DNA of 64,000 nt from Tomitella biformata AHU 1821 (GCF_000524475.1 NZ_BAVQ01000043.1:62001-126000), one strand, 5' to 3'. Counted from the stretch's first letter, positions 1 to 8,913 are shown. The notes: a model not told the origin generated them from the sequence alone. A program made the numbers and translations.

Positions 1-127
1 CCTCGACGCGCACCACCACCTCGTCGGGACCGGGACCCGAAACCTCGACGTCCGCGAGGGACAGCTCTAGCTCCCCCTGCGCCGTGACGAGCGAGCGCAG
101 CTGCAGGCCTGTGCGAATCGTTCCCAT
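1..127 (-). CDS. Zinc-binding alcohol dehydrogenase / quinone oxidoreductase, N-terminal fragment
   Basis: Only the first 42 residues lie in the window; the gene runs off the left edge. The protein starts MGTIRTGLQLRSLVTAQGE and continues with a GPGPDEVVVRVE segment, the usual N-terminal GroES-like pattern of NADPH:quinone reductases of the medium-chain dehydrogenase family. A good ribosome-binding site (AGGGAG) lies 8 bases before the ATG. It follows the acyl-CoA synthetase gene on the same strand after 87 bases, so the two may be co-transcribed. The family is clear; the substrate cannot be told. Confidence 0.7.
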   Translation of the reverse strand, partial: MGTIRTGLQLRSLVTAQGELELSLADVEVSGPGPDEVVVRVE

Positions 128-214
128 GTGACGTTCTCCCTGGTCGGCATGACGGTGACGGGTGGCCGTGGGGCCGCCCAGCCCCACCCTAAGCCGCGGC
201 CAGGTCCAGCCTGG

Positions 215-1924
215 TCAGCTCGTCGCGGCCGCCCGCAGCTCCGGGAACTGGTCGTCCCGGTACTCGGTCGCGATGCGGCCCTCGGCGCTGTTCTCGCGGC
301 CGCGCAGCTCCACCCGTCGGATCTTGCCGGAGATCGTCTTCGGCAGGTCGAAGAACTCGATCCGCCGCACTCGCAGGTACGGCGCGAGGTTATCGCGCGC
401 GTGCTTCAGAATCTCGAACGCGGTCTGCTCGTTCTGCGCCCAACCCGCCGCGACCACAATGTAGGCCTTCGGCACCGCCAGCCTCGTCTCGTCCGGGGCC
501 GGCACCACCGCAGCCTCTGCCACGGCGGGATGCTGCAACAAGACGCTTTCCAGCTCGAACGGGGAGATCTTGTAATCGGACGCCTTGAACACATCATCCG
601 TCCGGCCGATATAGGTGATGTAGCCATCGCCGTCCCGGCTCGCGACGTCGCCCGTGTGGTAGTAGCCGCCCGCCATGACGTCGGCCGTCTTGCTCTCGTC
701 GTGGACGTAGCCGGTCATCAGGTTGAATGGGGACTGGGCCAGGTCCAGGCAGATCTCGCCCTCGTCGGCCAGCTCCCCGGTCGCCGGATCCACGATCACC
801 ACGGGCACGCCGGGCAGGGGCCGGCCCATGGAGCCGGACTTGAGCTCCGCGCCGGGGGTGTTGCCCACCAACGCGGTGGTCTCCGTCTGCCCGAAACCGT
901 CCCGGATCGTCAGGCCCCACTCCCGCTGGACGTGCTCGATCACCTCGGGGTTCAGCGGCTCGCCGGCGCCGATGGCCTCGCGCAGCTTGCCCGCGCCGCC
1001 TGCCAGATCGGCCTGGATGAGCATGCGCCACACGGTCGGCGGGGCGCAGAACGTCGTCACCTCCGCCCGGCGGATCTCCCGCATCAGCGCGGCGGCGTCG
1101 AAGCGCGAGTAGTTGTAGATGAAGATCGTCGCCTCGGCGATCCACGGTGCGAAGAAACAGCTCCACGCGTGCTTCGCCCAGCCCGGAGAGCTGATGTTCA
1201 GATGCACGTCGCCGGGGCGTAGACCGAGGAAGAACATCGTCGACAGGTGGCCCACCGGATAGGACACCTGTGTGTGCTCCACCAGCTTCGGCTGGCTCGT
1301 GGTCCCCGAGGTGAAGTAGTACAGCAGCGGGTCGCCAGGTTTCGTCCGCGACTCGAAGGGCGCCGCGTCGGGCACGTCATACGCCGCCCCGTAGTCCAGC
1401 CAACCCTCGCTCGCGCCGTTGACCGCGACTCGCACATAGCCGCCGCCGACATCCGCGAATTTAGCCGCGTCCTCCGCGTTGACAATGACCGCACGCGCAT
1501 TGCCGCGGGACACCCGATCCCGGAGGCCGTCGGGGTCGATCGCGGTGGTCGTGGGCATCACCACGGCCCCGATCTTCATCAGCGCCAACATGGACTCCCA
1601 CAGCTCCACCTGGTTGTCGAGCATCAGCATCACGGCGTCCCCGCGCCCGACGCCCACGCTCTCCAGCCACCGTGCGACCTGATCCGACCGCCCGGCCATC
1701 TCATCGAAGCTGTATTTGACCTCCCGGCCGTCCTCCTCGACGATCCACAGCGCGGTCTCGGGGTTGCCGCGGGCGATCTGGTCGAACCAGTCGACCGCCC
1801 AATTGAAGTTGCCGTCGAACTGCGGCCAGGAGAACGCGTCGACAGCGCCGTCGTAGTCCCCGTGATTCGCGAGCAGGACGTCACGCATAACCCGAAACTC
1901 TGTGTGCGCTGCTGTGCTCGCCAT
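215..1924 (-). CDS. AMP-forming acyl-CoA synthetase (medium-chain type)
   Basis: A 569-residue ANL-superfamily ligase that activates a carboxylic acid with ATP and joins it to coenzyme A. Visible motifs in order: the phosphate-binding loop YYFTSGTTSQPK (about residue 203), the adenylate motif GFGQTETT (about 345), the hinge region YHTGDVASRDGDGYI with TYIGRTDDVFKASDYKIS after it, and the C-terminal lysine motif PKTISGKIRR. The overall pattern is closest to AcsM-like medium-chain acyl-CoA or acetyl-CoA synthetases. AGGAG precedes the ATG. The downstream quinone reductase-like gene suggests a fatty or aromatic acid catabolic pair. The true substrate is not evident. Confidence 0.85.
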   Translation of the reverse strand: MASTAAHTEFRVMRDVLLANHGDYDGAVDAFSWPQFDGNFNWAVDWFDQIARGNPETALWIVEEDGREVKYSFDEMAGRSDQVARWLESVGVGRGDAVMLMLDNQVELWESMLALMKIGAVVMPTTTAIDPDGLRDRVSRGNARAVIVNAEDAAKFADVGGGYVRVAVNGASEGWLDYGAAYDVPDAAPFESRTKPGDPLLYYFTSGTTSQPKLVEHTQVSYPVGHLSTMFFLGLRPGDVHLNISSPGWAKHAWSCFFAPWIAEATIFIYNYSRFDAAALMREIRRAEVTTFCAPPTVWRMLIQADLAGGAGKLREAIGAGEPLNPEVIEHVQREWGLTIRDGFGQTETTALVGNTPGAELKSGSMGRPLPGVPVVIVDPATGELADEGEICLDLAQSPFNLMTGYVHDESKTADVMAGGYYHTGDVASRDGDGYITYIGRTDDVFKASDYKISPFELESVLLQHPAVAEAAVVPAPDETRLAVPKAYIVVAAGWAQNEQTAFEILKHARDNLAPYLRVRRIEFFDLPKTISGKIRRVELRGRENSAEGRIATEYRDDQFPELRAAATS

Positions 1925-2085
1925 GTTCTCACTCCTGGTTGTCGTGCGATTCGAGGACGGCGGCAGCGCCCGCCCACATGGGCCACCGCCTTCACGTAAG
2001 TGTGCCCGATCACAGTCGCCGACACCTGGCCGGATCCATCACAGACCCGGGGAGCAGCCGTGAAAACCTCGTGCGAAACGACGGC

Positions 2086-2118
2086 AGGCCCGGCTCTCGA
2101 TGTCCGAGAGCCGGGCCT
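2086..2118 (-). terminator. Hairpin terminator after tRNA-Leu
   Basis: A perfect 14-base-pair stem (arms 2086-2099 and 2105-2118) with a 5-base loop lies 13 bases beyond the CCA end of the tRNA. On the minus strand it is followed by GCCGTCGTTTCG, with only a short T run. Confidence 0.8.
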
Positions 2119-2130
2119 GCTGTCGTGCTG

Positions 2131-2215
2131 TGGTGCGCGAGGGGGGACTTGAACCCCCACGTCCGAAGACACTGGCTCCTAAGGCCAGCGCGTCTGCCAA
2201 TTCCGCCACTCGCGC
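2131..2215 (-). tRNA. tRNA-Leu (anticodon UAG)
   Basis: Read on the minus strand, the acceptor GCGCGAG (2215-2209) pairs with CTCGCGC, the anticodon stem-loop is CTGGC-CTTAGGA-GCCAG, and a long class II variable arm is followed by a GGTTCAAGTCC T-loop. The mature body ends at 2134, and CCA is encoded at 2133-2131. The loop gives anticodon UAG, reading CUA and probably other CUN leucine codons. Confidence 0.95.
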
Positions 2216-2267
2216 GTGCGTGAGCTAGCTTACTGCAGGCTCGGGCGGGTCCACCGCGCAGGTCAGG

Positions 2268-2273
2268 TACCTT
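2268..2273 (+). promoter_or_regulatory. -10 element TACCTT of a leaderless promoter
   Basis: TACCTT lies 6 bases before the GTG start at 2280 with no ribosome-binding site between, so transcription would begin at or beside the start codon. No clear -35 is seen. Confidence 0.55.
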
Positions 2274-2279
2274 TGACTC

Positions 2280-2771
2280 GTGGCAAAAACTCAGCAGCAG
2301 CATCGAATCGGCCTGATCATTTTTGTGGTCGCCGCCGCGGCGACGTGCCTGCTGCTCGGCTACTGGCAGCTCTCGCGGTTCGAGTCCGCGACCGGCACGG
2401 CCCAGAACCTCGGCTACGCGTTCCAGTGGCCGGCGTTCGCCGCCTTCTTCATCTACGCCTACCGCCGCTTTATCCGCCTCGAGGCCGACGTCGACGCGGA
2501 GCAGGACTCCAGCGATGAGGACGACGCGGACGCAGACGATCTCGCCGTGAGCCCCTCGAAGCCCAAGAAGAAGGTCTGGGTCCGGGACAAGTCCGAGATG
2601 ACCGAGATCCCCGAGTACCTGCTGCCGAAGCGCGCGTCAGCGGCCGCGGCCTCGCGGTCAGCCGCCGCGGACGTGCCCGGAGAAGCGGACCGCGCCGGCC
2701 GGTCTCTTAGCGAATACAACGACTACCTCGCGCAACTCAGAGAGCGCGACACGGAAGGGCAACGTCGATGA
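2280..2771 (+). CDS. LprD-like small membrane protein
   Basis: A 163-residue protein with two hydrophobic segments (about residues 10-29 and 45-61) and the sequence GYWQLSRFESATGTAQNLGY, closely like mycobacterial LprD (Rv1343c), which sits at the same place next to a DUF3817 gene. The C-terminal 100 residues are acidic, then Lys/Ala-rich, and are longer than in LprD. A cysteine lies in the first segment (AAAATC), but the lipobox is poor, so lipidation is doubtful. Function is unknown. Its stop overlaps the next ATG (ATGA), so the two genes are translationally coupled. The GTG start is supported by the -10 placed just upstream. Confidence 0.75.
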   Translation: MAKTQQQHRIGLIIFVVAAAATCLLLGYWQLSRFESATGTAQNLGYAFQWPAFAAFFIYAYRRFIRLEADVDAEQDSSDEDDADADDLAVSPSKPKKKVWVRDKSEMTEIPEYLLPKRASAAAASRSAAADVPGEADRAGRSLSEYNDYLAQLRERDTEGQRR

Positions 2772-3160
2772 CCGACGCCATCAGCGCGAAGAAGACCAGC
2801 GCCAAGAAGCAGTCCGCCAGCCAGGCCACCGCGGCTAAGATCCCTGGCGCGCTCGCCCGGTTCCGGGTCCTGGCCTGGATCACCGGCCTGTGGCTGCTGT
2901 TCCTCACCGGCGAGATGATCTTCAAGTACTTCATCCTGGCGGACAAGGCCGACGCCCCCGGCTGGTTCTTCTACGTCGCCCAGGTGCACGGGCTGTTCTA
3001 CATGCTCTACCTGGCGTTCACTATCGACCTGGCCATCAAGGCCCGATGGAAGGCCAGCACCACCATCTGGACCGCGCTGGCCGGGACCGTGCCGTTCCTC
3101 TCGTTCGTCTTCGAGCACATCCGCACCAAGCAGGTCAAGGCGCAGTTCGGCCTGGCCTGA
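2768..3160 (+). CDS. DUF3817 family membrane protein
   Basis: A 130-residue protein with a Lys/Ala/Ser-rich cytoplasmic N-terminus (residues 1-30) and about three transmembrane helices (WITGLWLLFLTGEMIFKYF, a segment around the VHGLFYMLYLAFTIDLAIK motif, and IWTALAGTVPFLSFVFEH). These match the DUF3817 family (Rv1342c in M. tuberculosis), whose function is not known. It is coupled to the LprD-like gene by a 4-base overlap and ends convergently with rdgB. Confidence 0.8.
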   Translation: MTDAISAKKTSAKKQSASQATAAKIPGALARFRVLAWITGLWLLFLTGEMIFKYFILADKADAPGWFFYVAQVHGLFYMLYLAFTIDLAIKARWKASTTIWTALAGTVPFLSFVFEHIRTKQVKAQFGLA

Positions 3161-3178
3161 CAGCCCGTCTATTTCACG

Positions 3179-3242
3179 TTCGCCGCAGTTACGCAGGTTC
3201 CCCGCGCTTGCAATCGCGGTGCGGCTGCGTAACCGCGGCGAC
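3179..3242. repeat. Inverted repeat between convergent genes
   Basis: Arms 3179-3196 and 3225-3242 pair at 16 of 18 positions, and the loop holds a second small stem (CCGCG/CGCGG). It lies between the DUF3817 gene and rdgB and could fold in transcripts from either side. No T-run follows. Confidence 0.6.
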
Positions 3243-3274
3243 TTTGCGGTAACGACAACCGCGGCGAACTCCGG

Positions 3275-3916
3275 CTAGCTCTCGGCGAGCGTTCGCAGCA
3301 TCGGCACCAGCTGCTCCAGCGCCCGTGCCCGATGCGAGCTCGCGTCCTTCTCGACCGCGGTCAGCTCGGCGGCGGTGCGATCGGTGCCCTCGGGGAGGAA
3401 GACCGGGTCGTAGCCGAATCCGTTGGCCCCGCGGGGCTCGCGGGCGATCGAGCCCCGCCACTCCCCGCGCACCACAGTCTCGTTGACCTGTGGCCCGTCC
3501 TCGTCCGCCAACAGCTCGCGAGTGGGCACCACAAGGGCGCACACGGACACGAAGGCGGCCCCGCGGCGCTCATCGGGCACGTCGGCCAGCTGGCCTAGCA
3601 GCAGCGCGGTGTTGGCCGCGTCATCGCCGTGGCCCCCGCTCCACCGGGCGGAGAGGACCCCGGGCATGCCGGACAACGCGTCGACGGCAAGACCGGAGTC
3701 GTCGGCGATGCAGGGCAGGCCCGTCGCCATGGCCCCGTCATACGCCTTGACCAGAGCGTTCTCCTCGAACATCGCCCCGGTCTCGGGAGTCTCCGGGAAC
3801 GACGGCACCTCGTCGAGGCCCACGACCTCCAGGCCCACGATTCCGGCGGCCTCGACCACGCGGCGCAGCTCGGCGAGCTTCTTGGCGTTGCGGCTGGCCA
3901 CGAGAAGGCGCCGCAT
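3275..3916 (-). CDS. rdgB: RdgB/HAM1 XTP/dITP pyrophosphatase
   Basis: A 213-residue Ham1-family enzyme that hydrolyses non-canonical purine triphosphates (XTP, dITP, ITP) to the monophosphate, keeping them out of DNA and RNA. Family motifs are visible: LLVASRNAKKLAEL at the N-terminus (SxNxxK), FEENALVKA, the catalytic ADDSGLAVDAL, and GFGYDPVFLPEG. The ATG shares one base with the rph stop (TGATG), and the rph-rdgB order is the usual actinobacterial one. The protein has normal length and no lesions. Confidence 0.93.
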   Translation of the reverse strand: MRRLLVASRNAKKLAELRRVVEAAGIVGLEVVGLDEVPSFPETPETGAMFEENALVKAYDGAMATGLPCIADDSGLAVDALSGMPGVLSARWSGGHGDDAANTALLLGQLADVPDERRGAAFVSVCALVVPTRELLADEDGPQVNETVVRGEWRGSIAREPRGANGFGYDPVFLPEGTDRTAAELTAVEKDASSHRARALEQLVPMLRTLAES

Positions 3917-4701
3917 CAGCTGCCGAAGCCCTTCTTCTTGGCGGCCTTCTTCGGCTCCGGCAGCACGCCCGGGTACGGCAGTGCCAAGGCCTCGTGCTGG
4001 AGCTTGAACAGCTCCTCGCAGCCCTCCTGCGCGATGTCGAGCATGGTGTTGAGCGTCGAGCGCGCGAACGTGGCGCCCTCGCCCGTGCCCTGCACCTCCA
4101 CGAGGGTGCCGGTGTCGGTGGTGACGACGTTCATGTCCACCTCCGCGCGGGAGTCCTCCTCGTAGGGCAGGTCCAGGCGCACCTTGCCGTCGACCACGCC
4201 GACGCTGACCGCGGCGATCATGCAGGAGAGCGGCTGCGGGTCGGTCAGGCGGCCGGCGGCCTCCAGGTAGGTGATGGCGTCGCACAGGGCCACATACGCG
4301 CCGGTGATCGCGGCGGTGCGGGTGCCGCCGTCGGCCTGCAGCACGTCGCAGTCCAGGGCGATGGTGTTCTCCCCGATCGCGGACAGGTCGATGCAGGCGC
4401 GCAGCGCACGGCCGACGAGACGGCTGATCTCCTGGGTGCGCCCGCCGACCTTGCCGCGCACGGACTCGCGGGAGTTGCGGGTGTGGGTGGCCGCGGGGAG
4501 CATCGCGTACTCGGCGGTGAGCCAGCCCTTGCCGGAGCCGCGACGCCAGCGGGGCACGCCCTCCTCGACGCTGGCGGTGCACATCACGCGGGTGTTGCCG
4601 AACTCGACCAGCACGGAGCCGGCCGGGTTCTCGGTGAAGCCGCGGGTGATCTTGATGTTGCGAAGTTCGTTGTCAGCTCTGCCATCTACACGTGTGGTCA
4701 C
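3916..4701 (-). CDS. rph: Ribonuclease PH
   Basis: A 261-residue phosphorolytic 3'-5' exoribonuclease that trims tRNA 3' ends and takes part in rRNA 3' processing. The PNPase/RPH fold is clear: the N-terminal [11 protein letters not shown] and [18 protein letters not shown], the substrate-binding stretch [15 protein letters not shown], and the catalytic [13 protein letters not shown] short Lys-rich tail ([11 protein letters not shown]) ends the protein. The start is GTG; a -10 TAGGCT lies 7 bases upstream and no ribosome-binding site is present, so the rph-rdgB transcript is probably leaderless. Confidence 0.95.
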   Translation of the reverse strand: MTTRVDGRADNELRNIKITRGFTENPAGSVLVEFGNTRVMCTASVEEGVPRWRRGSGKGWLTAEYAMLPAATHTRNSRESVRGKVGGRTQEISRLVGRALRACIDLSAIGENTIALDCDVLQADGGTRTAAITGAYVALCDAITYLEAAGRLTDPQPLSCMIAAVSVGVVDGKVRLDLPYEEDSRAEVDMNVVTTDTGTLVEVQGTGEGATFARSTLNTMLDIAQEGCEELFKLQHEALALPYPGVLPEPKKAAKKKGFGS

Positions 4702-4708
4702 GAGCCAA

Positions 4709-4714
4709 AGCCTA
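4709..4714 (-). promoter_or_regulatory. -10 element TAGGCT of a leaderless rph promoter
   Basis: On the minus strand TAGGCT is followed by 7 bases and the GTG start of rph at 4701. No Shine-Dalgarno sequence is present. Confidence 0.55.
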
Positions 4715-4761
4715 GGAGCGCAGCCACCGATTGTCGATTCTCCCGCGCGGATGTCGGCCCC

Positions 4762-4831
4762 GCTCGCTCGAACGTGAAGATATTCCGCACCGCTCTCGCG
4801 GAACGCCGGATCTTCTTCACGTTGGGCGAGC
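4762..4831. repeat. Composite inverted repeat upstream of rph
   Basis: Three nested matching arm pairs: 4762-4767 with 4826-4831 (6 bp), 4771-4780 with 4814-4823 (10 bp) and 4783-4788 with 4798-4803 (6 bp). It lies after the stop of the beta-lactamase-fold gene, about 60 bases upstream of the rph start, and could act as that gene's terminator. Confidence 0.6.
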
Positions 4832-4845
4832 CGAAGCGTCCGGGG

Positions 4846-5655
4846 CTAGCTGCGGGTCGCCACGTTCTCTCCGACATGGCTCGGCACGATGTCGAAGGAC
4901 TCATCCGCGGAGACGGCGTGCACGGGGCCGGAGAACGCGGCGCGCGCCTCGGCGAGCACCGCCTCACGGCTGGTCCACGGCGGGATGTGGGTGAGCAGCA
5001 GTCGCTTGACCCCCGCGCGCTCCGCGATCTCGCCTGCCTCGCGGCCCGACAGGTGCAGCCCGGGCGGGTTGTTCTCGGGATCGTGCTCCCAGGACGCCTC
5101 GCAGAGAAACACGTCGGCCCCTTGAGCCAACTCAACGATGTCCTCGCAGATCGCGGTGTCGCCGCTGTAGACCAGGATCGCGCCGTCCGGGGCGGTCACG
5201 CGCAGGCCGAAGGACTCCGGCGGGTGGCACACCCCCATCGGAGTGACGGTGAGGTCGCCGATCTGCACCGGCGTGGCCTCGACCCAGGTGCGCAGGTCGA
5301 TGGTGTCGGAGATGTCGTCGATGTTGCCGGGGGTCTCCGCGGAGGCCGCGCCGATTCGGTGGGCGGTGCCGACGGGTCCGTACATCAGCCCCCGCTCCCC
5401 CACCGGCCCCGGCGCGTAGCGGCGCCAGACGAGCAGGCCGGGCACATCCAGGCAGTGGTCCGCGTGCAGGTGCGAGAGCAGCACCACCGCGGATCTCGGA
5501 TCCACATGCCGCTGCAGCGCGCCAAGCACGCCGCCGCCGAAGTCGATCACCACTGGCGGAGAGCCTTCGGATCGCAAAAGGTAGCCGGACGCCGGTGAGT
5601 CCGGCCCGGTGACGCTGCCGGAGCACCCCAAAACTGTCAATCGCACGGCGGCCAT
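4846..5655 (-). CDS. Metallo-beta-lactamase-fold hydrolase, Rv1339 type (probable cyclic nucleotide phosphodiesterase)
   Basis: A 269-residue protein with the metal-binding HLHADH motif (residues 62-67), YSGDTAIC, and a C-terminal LTHIPPW. It is the positional equivalent of M. tuberculosis Rv1339, reported as an atypical class II cAMP phosphodiesterase; tRNase Z-like folds are the nearest alternative. The ATG at 5655 is chosen because AGGAGG lies 10 bases before it and MAAVRLTVLGCSGSV matches the family start; a closer in-frame extension reaches 5703. It follows murI after 82 bases on the same strand. Confidence 0.75.
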   Translation of the reverse strand: MAAVRLTVLGCSGSVTGPDSPASGYLLRSEGSPPVVIDFGGGVLGALQRHVDPRSAVVLLSHLHADHCLDVPGLLVWRRYAPGPVGERGLMYGPVGTAHRIGAASAETPGNIDDISDTIDLRTWVEATPVQIGDLTVTPMGVCHPPESFGLRVTAPDGAILVYSGDTAICEDIVELAQGADVFLCEASWEHDPENNPPGLHLSGREAGEIAERAGVKRLLLTHIPPWTSREAVLAEARAAFSGPVHAVSADESFDIVPSHVGENVATRS

Positions 5656-5737
5656 CGTCCCATGCCCTCCTGCCACACGGTGAAACCTTTCGGCAAATGA
5701 CACTTCAGATCACAATGCCACTTTAGTGTGTTTGAGG

Positions 5738-6568
5738 TTACACATGTGACACCGATGTGAGCGCGGGACCGAGAAAGCGCCCGGCAAGTCGCGAGAACTG
5801 TTCGGGGTCCCCGGTGGCCATGAAGCGCCGGACCGGCTCGCTGCCGCCATGCGGGCGCAGCGCGTCGAGCTCGGTCAGCACGCGCAGCACGTCCTTCGCC
5901 GTCTCCTCCGCGCTGGAGACGAGCGTGACCGAGTCCCCCATCGCGAGCTGGATGACCCCCGACAGCAGCGGGTAGTGCGTGCAGCCGAGGACCAGCGTGT
6001 CCACCTGCGCCTCCTGCAGCGGCGCGAGGTAGCCCTCGGCGAGGCCTAGCACCTGCCTGCCGCTGGTGATGCCACGCTCGACGAAGTCCACGAAGCGGGG
6101 ACAGGCGACGGAGGTGATGACCGCGTCGCGCGCGGCGATGAAGCTGTCCTCGTAGGCGCGGGAGGAGATGGTGGCCGCGGTGCCGATCACACCGATGCGG
6201 CCCGAGCGGGTGGTCGCGACGGCGCGGCGCACAGCCGGCAGCACCACCTCCACGACAGGCACCGGGTAACGCTCGCGGGCATCGCGCAGGCACGCGGCCG
6301 ACGCGGTGTTGCAGGCGATGACGAGGGCCTTGACACCGCGGTCCACCAGGTCGTCGGCGACCGCGAGGGCATGCCGGCGCACCTCCGGGATGGTGAGTGG
6401 GCCGTAGGGCCCGTTCGCGGTGTCGCCCACGTAGAGGATGTTCTCGTCTGGCAGCTGGTCGATCACGGCGCGCGCGACGGTCAACCCGCCCACGCCGGAG
6501 TCGAAGATGCCGATGGGGCCGTCGGGGTCCAGCTCGGAGATCGGTACAGGCACTCCCCGATCATGCAC
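5738..6568 (-). CDS. murI: Glutamate racemase
   Basis: Makes D-glutamate for peptidoglycan. The two catalytic cysteines are visible in VIACNTAS and [10 protein letters not shown], with the N-terminal [15 protein letters not shown] and GDTANGPYG substrate motifs. The start is uncertain. A GTG at 6568 overlaps the rhomboid stop by one base (TAGTG) and would be coupled to it, giving 276 residues; a second GTG at 6553 gives 271, the usual length, but the purine stretch before it touches the start codon. MurI also interacts with gyrase in mycobacteria; nothing here tests that. Confidence 0.93.
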   Translation of the reverse strand: MHDRGVPVPISELDPDGPIGIFDSGVGGLTVARAVIDQLPDENILYVGDTANGPYGPLTIPEVRRHALAVADDLVDRGVKALVIACNTASAACLRDARERYPVPVVEVVLPAVRRAVATTRSGRIGVIGTAATISSRAYEDSFIAARDAVITSVACPRFVDFVERGITSGRQVLGLAEGYLAPLQEAQVDTLVLGCTHYPLLSGVIQLAMGDSVTLVSSAEETAKDVLRVLTELDALRPHGGSEPVRRFMATGDPEQFSRLAGRFLGPALTSVSHV

Positions 6569-7200
6569 TAGAGGCCAGGCGCCGCGGCCGCCGCAGACCT
6601 CTGGACCCGGTCCCCGCGCCCCAGCAGCCAGGCGGCGAGCACCCCGCCGATCGCGCCGAACAGATGCCCCTGCCACGAGACGCCCTCTTGTCCGGGGAAC
6701 AGGCCCCACAGCAGCGAGCCGTAGAGCACCAGCATCACGACGCCGACCAGGATGTCCAGCCACTGCCGGGTGAATAGCCCGCGCAGCAGCAGGTAGGCCA
6801 ACCAGCCGAAGACCAGGCCCGACGCGCCGAGGGTGATAGAGCCCGCCGGCGCGATCAGCCACACGCCGACGCCGCCGACGAGCCACACGATGGCCGTCGC
6901 CAACACCGCCCGGCGAACCCCCGAGAGCAGCAGCACATAGCCCAGGACCAGCAGTGGGATGGTGTTCGCCAGCAGGTGGGACCAACCGAAGTGCAGCAGC
7001 GGCGAGAACGCCACGCCCCACAGCCCGTCGAGCGAGCGCGGCTCGATGCCGAGGCCGTCGAGCCGGTTGCTGGCGATGGTGTCGATCAACTCCAGCACAT
7101 ACAGCGCCGCGACGAACCCGAGGATGATGATGCCGCACACCTGCCAGTGCGCCCGGTCCTCTGCCTTGGTCCCGCCCGTGCCGATCGGATCAACCGTCAA
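6568..7200 (-). CDS. Rhomboid family intramembrane serine protease
   Basis: A 210-residue protein with six or so transmembrane segments. The catalytic serine is in GASGLVFGW (Ser128) and the catalytic histidine in GHLFGAIGG (His179); [11 protein letters not shown] holds the conserved HxxxN. It would cut membrane proteins inside the bilayer. The start is a TTG at 7200 that overlaps the upstream peptidase stop (TTGA) and has GGGGAG 7 bases before it; no ATG or GTG fits. Its place between murI and the P1 peptidase matches Rv1337. In M. tuberculosis cysM, cysO and mec lie next to it; they are absent here. Confidence 0.88.
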   Translation of the reverse strand: MTVDPIGTGGTKAEDRAHWQVCGIIILGFVAALYVLELIDTIASNRLDGLGIEPRSLDGLWGVAFSPLLHFGWSHLLANTIPLLVLGYVLLLSGVRRAVLATAIVWLVGGVGVWLIAPAGSITLGASGLVFGWLAYLLLRGLFTRQWLDILVGVVMLVLYGSLLWGLFPGQEGVSWQGHLFGAIGGVLAAWLLGRGDRVQRSAAAAAPGL

Positions 7201-8297
7201 CTGTCCGCTCCCCGTCTGTTGGTAATCATGTCTCGGTAGGCCGGGATCCCCGCCACCGTGGTCGCCGCGAGCACCGCGTGCACGATGGCGCGCTCGAAGC
7301 AGTCGGCGGCCGGGCCGCACAGCGCCGCCAGCAGGGGCAGTTCGGCGGGCAGGGCCCCGGGCACGCCGTCGGGCCGGGCAACGCTGCCGGTGCCCGTGGC
7401 GAGCGCGAAGATCGTGTCCCCGTCCAGGGGCGAGTGCGCGGGCCGGATGGCGCGGGCGAGGCCGTCGTGCGCGGCGACCGCCAGGCGGCGGCAGGCGGCG
7501 CGGCTCAGGCTCGCGTCGGTGGCGATGACGCCGATCGTGGTGTTGAGGACGGTGCCCTTCGCCGCGAGGTCCGCGAGTGCGGCGATCTCGTCCAGGGTGG
7601 GGGTGGGCAGGTCGAACTCGTCTGGCAGCCCCAAGCCCCACGGAAGTCCGGTGCGCGGGTCGAGCACGGAGCCGACGGGGTTCGCGACGACCACCGCGCC
7701 GATCGTGTGGCCCGCGGCCGGGCCGGACTCGATCACGAGGCTCGCGGTGCCGACGCCGCCCTTGAGCGCGCCCGCCCGCGCGCCGACGCCCGCGCCCACG
7801 GAGCCCACTGCGAAGTCCTGGCCGGCGGCTGCCGCGGCGCGGTAGCCGAACTCGGCGTCGGGCCGCTGGGTCCAGCCGCCGACCGGCAGGTCGAAGATCA
7901 CCGCGCCGGGCACGATGGGCACCACCATGCCGGGGCCGCCCATGGGGATGCCCTCGCCGTTCTCCTCGAGCCAGCGCATCACGCCATCGGCGGCCGCCAG
8001 TCCGTAGGCGCTGCCGCCGGCGAGCAGGATCGCGTCGGCCTTCTGCACGGTGTGCGAGGGGTCGAGGAGGTCAGTCTCCCGGGTGCCGGGGCCGCCGCCG
8101 CGCACGTCCACCGCGGCCGTCGCCCCGCCCGGCGCGCGCACGACGGTGCAGCCGGTCGCCCAGCCGCTGCCCGCCGTCTCGCCCGAGCCCAGGGTCGCGT
8201 CCGCGTCGCGCCGATGATGGTGGCCGACGAGGATCCCCGGCACATCGGTGATCGCGTTGCGCGGCCCGGGCTCCGGTCTAGATCGGGGCCCGCTCAC
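7197..8297 (-). CDS. P1 (S58/DmpA) family aminopeptidase/amidase
   Basis: A 366-residue N-terminal-nucleophile hydrolase of the DmpA/NylC family, equivalent to Rv1333. Such enzymes cleave themselves before a conserved threonine; here the site is LNTTIGVIATD (Asn252/Thr253). Other family patterns are DVPGILVGHHH, ADAILLAGGSAYGLAAADGV and GVGTASLVIE. The GTG start overlaps the DUF2017 stop by 4 bases (GTGA). Substrates of the family include D-aminoacyl peptides and cyclic or linear amide oligomers; the natural one here is unknown. Confidence 0.88.
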   Translation of the reverse strand: MSGPRSRPEPGPRNAITDVPGILVGHHHRRDADATLGSGETAGSGWATGCTVVRAPGGATAAVDVRGGGPGTRETDLLDPSHTVQKADAILLAGGSAYGLAAADGVMRWLEENGEGIPMGGPGMVVPIVPGAVIFDLPVGGWTQRPDAEFGYRAAAAAGQDFAVGSVGAGVGARAGALKGGVGTASLVIESGPAAGHTIGAVVVANPVGSVLDPRTGLPWGLGLPDEFDLPTPTLDEIAALADLAAKGTVLNTTIGVIATDASLSRAACRRLAVAAHDGLARAIRPAHSPLDGDTIFALATGTGSVARPDGVPGALPAELPLLAALCGPAADCFERAIVHAVLAATTVAGIPAYRDMITNRRGADS

Positions 8298-8878
8298 CGC
8301 ATCATCACCTGCACCAGGCTGTCCTGCAACCAGGTGAGCCAGTGGTAGACGTCCATGTCGGCCGCGCGGGGATCGCCCTCCGGCAGCTCGTCAGGGGTGT
8401 CCACGTCGATCTTCAACGCCGAGCCCAGGGCCAGCCGCACGTCGTTGACCGCCGTCAGCCAGCAGTCCGCCTCCTCGATGGACAGCGTCACGCGCCCGCC
8501 CTCGGGGGGCAGCGTGCGCAGCAGCTCCTTGGCGACCTGGCGCTTGGCGTCGATAATGTCGAGCTCGTGGAGCCCGCGCAACGCGCCGTTGATGTCGACG
8601 TTCTCGTCTGAGCGGGCGCTGCTGGAGTCGGGGTCCTTGTCCGGCCGGTGGAAGTCCGGCAGGAGCCGCTTGAGGATCGGGTCCGTGGGCGCCTGGTTGT
8701 TGCCCGAGCGCAGCCCGGTCAGCGCCGCTAAGTCATCCTGCGGCGCGTCGGCGTCGCGGGCGTCGAGCATCGCCAACACGGATGCGACGAGGGAGCGCAG
8801 CACCGCCGCCTCATGGACGTCGAGCTCGGAGCGGAACTTGACCCCGCCCAGCGAGTGTTTCCTAGTCCAGGGGCGCAC
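8294..8878 (-). CDS. DUF2017 family protein
   Basis: A 194-residue soluble protein with no recognised catalytic motif. The N-terminal pattern RPWTRK followed by VKFRSELDVHEAAVLRSL and the C-terminal YHWLTWLQDSLVQVMM match the DUF2017 family (Rv1332), which is always found beside clpS in mycobacteria and corynebacteria. The GTG start has AAGGAG 12 bases upstream, which is far, but the N-terminal residues match relatives. It overlaps the P1 peptidase gene by 4 bases. Its function is unknown; the fixed linkage to clpS suggests a link with protein turnover. Confidence 0.8.
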   Translation of the reverse strand: MRPWTRKHSLGGVKFRSELDVHEAAVLRSLVASVLAMLDARDADAPQDDLAALTGLRSGNNQAPTDPILKRLLPDFHRPDKDPDSSSARSDENVDINGALRGLHELDIIDAKRQVAKELLRTLPPEGGRVTLSIEEADCWLTAVNDVRLALGSALKIDVDTPDELPEGDPRAADMDVYHWLTWLQDSLVQVMMR

Positions 8879-8913
8879 TGTGTATCCCGGCTCCTTCTAT
8901 AGCGGTGGGTGGA

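Noticed and set aside
3994-5598. A 534-codon open frame on the plus strand across rph and the beta-lactamase-fold gene
   Set aside because: It is antisense to two well-supported genes; its protein is Arg/Gly/His-rich with no family pattern. High GC produces such frames.
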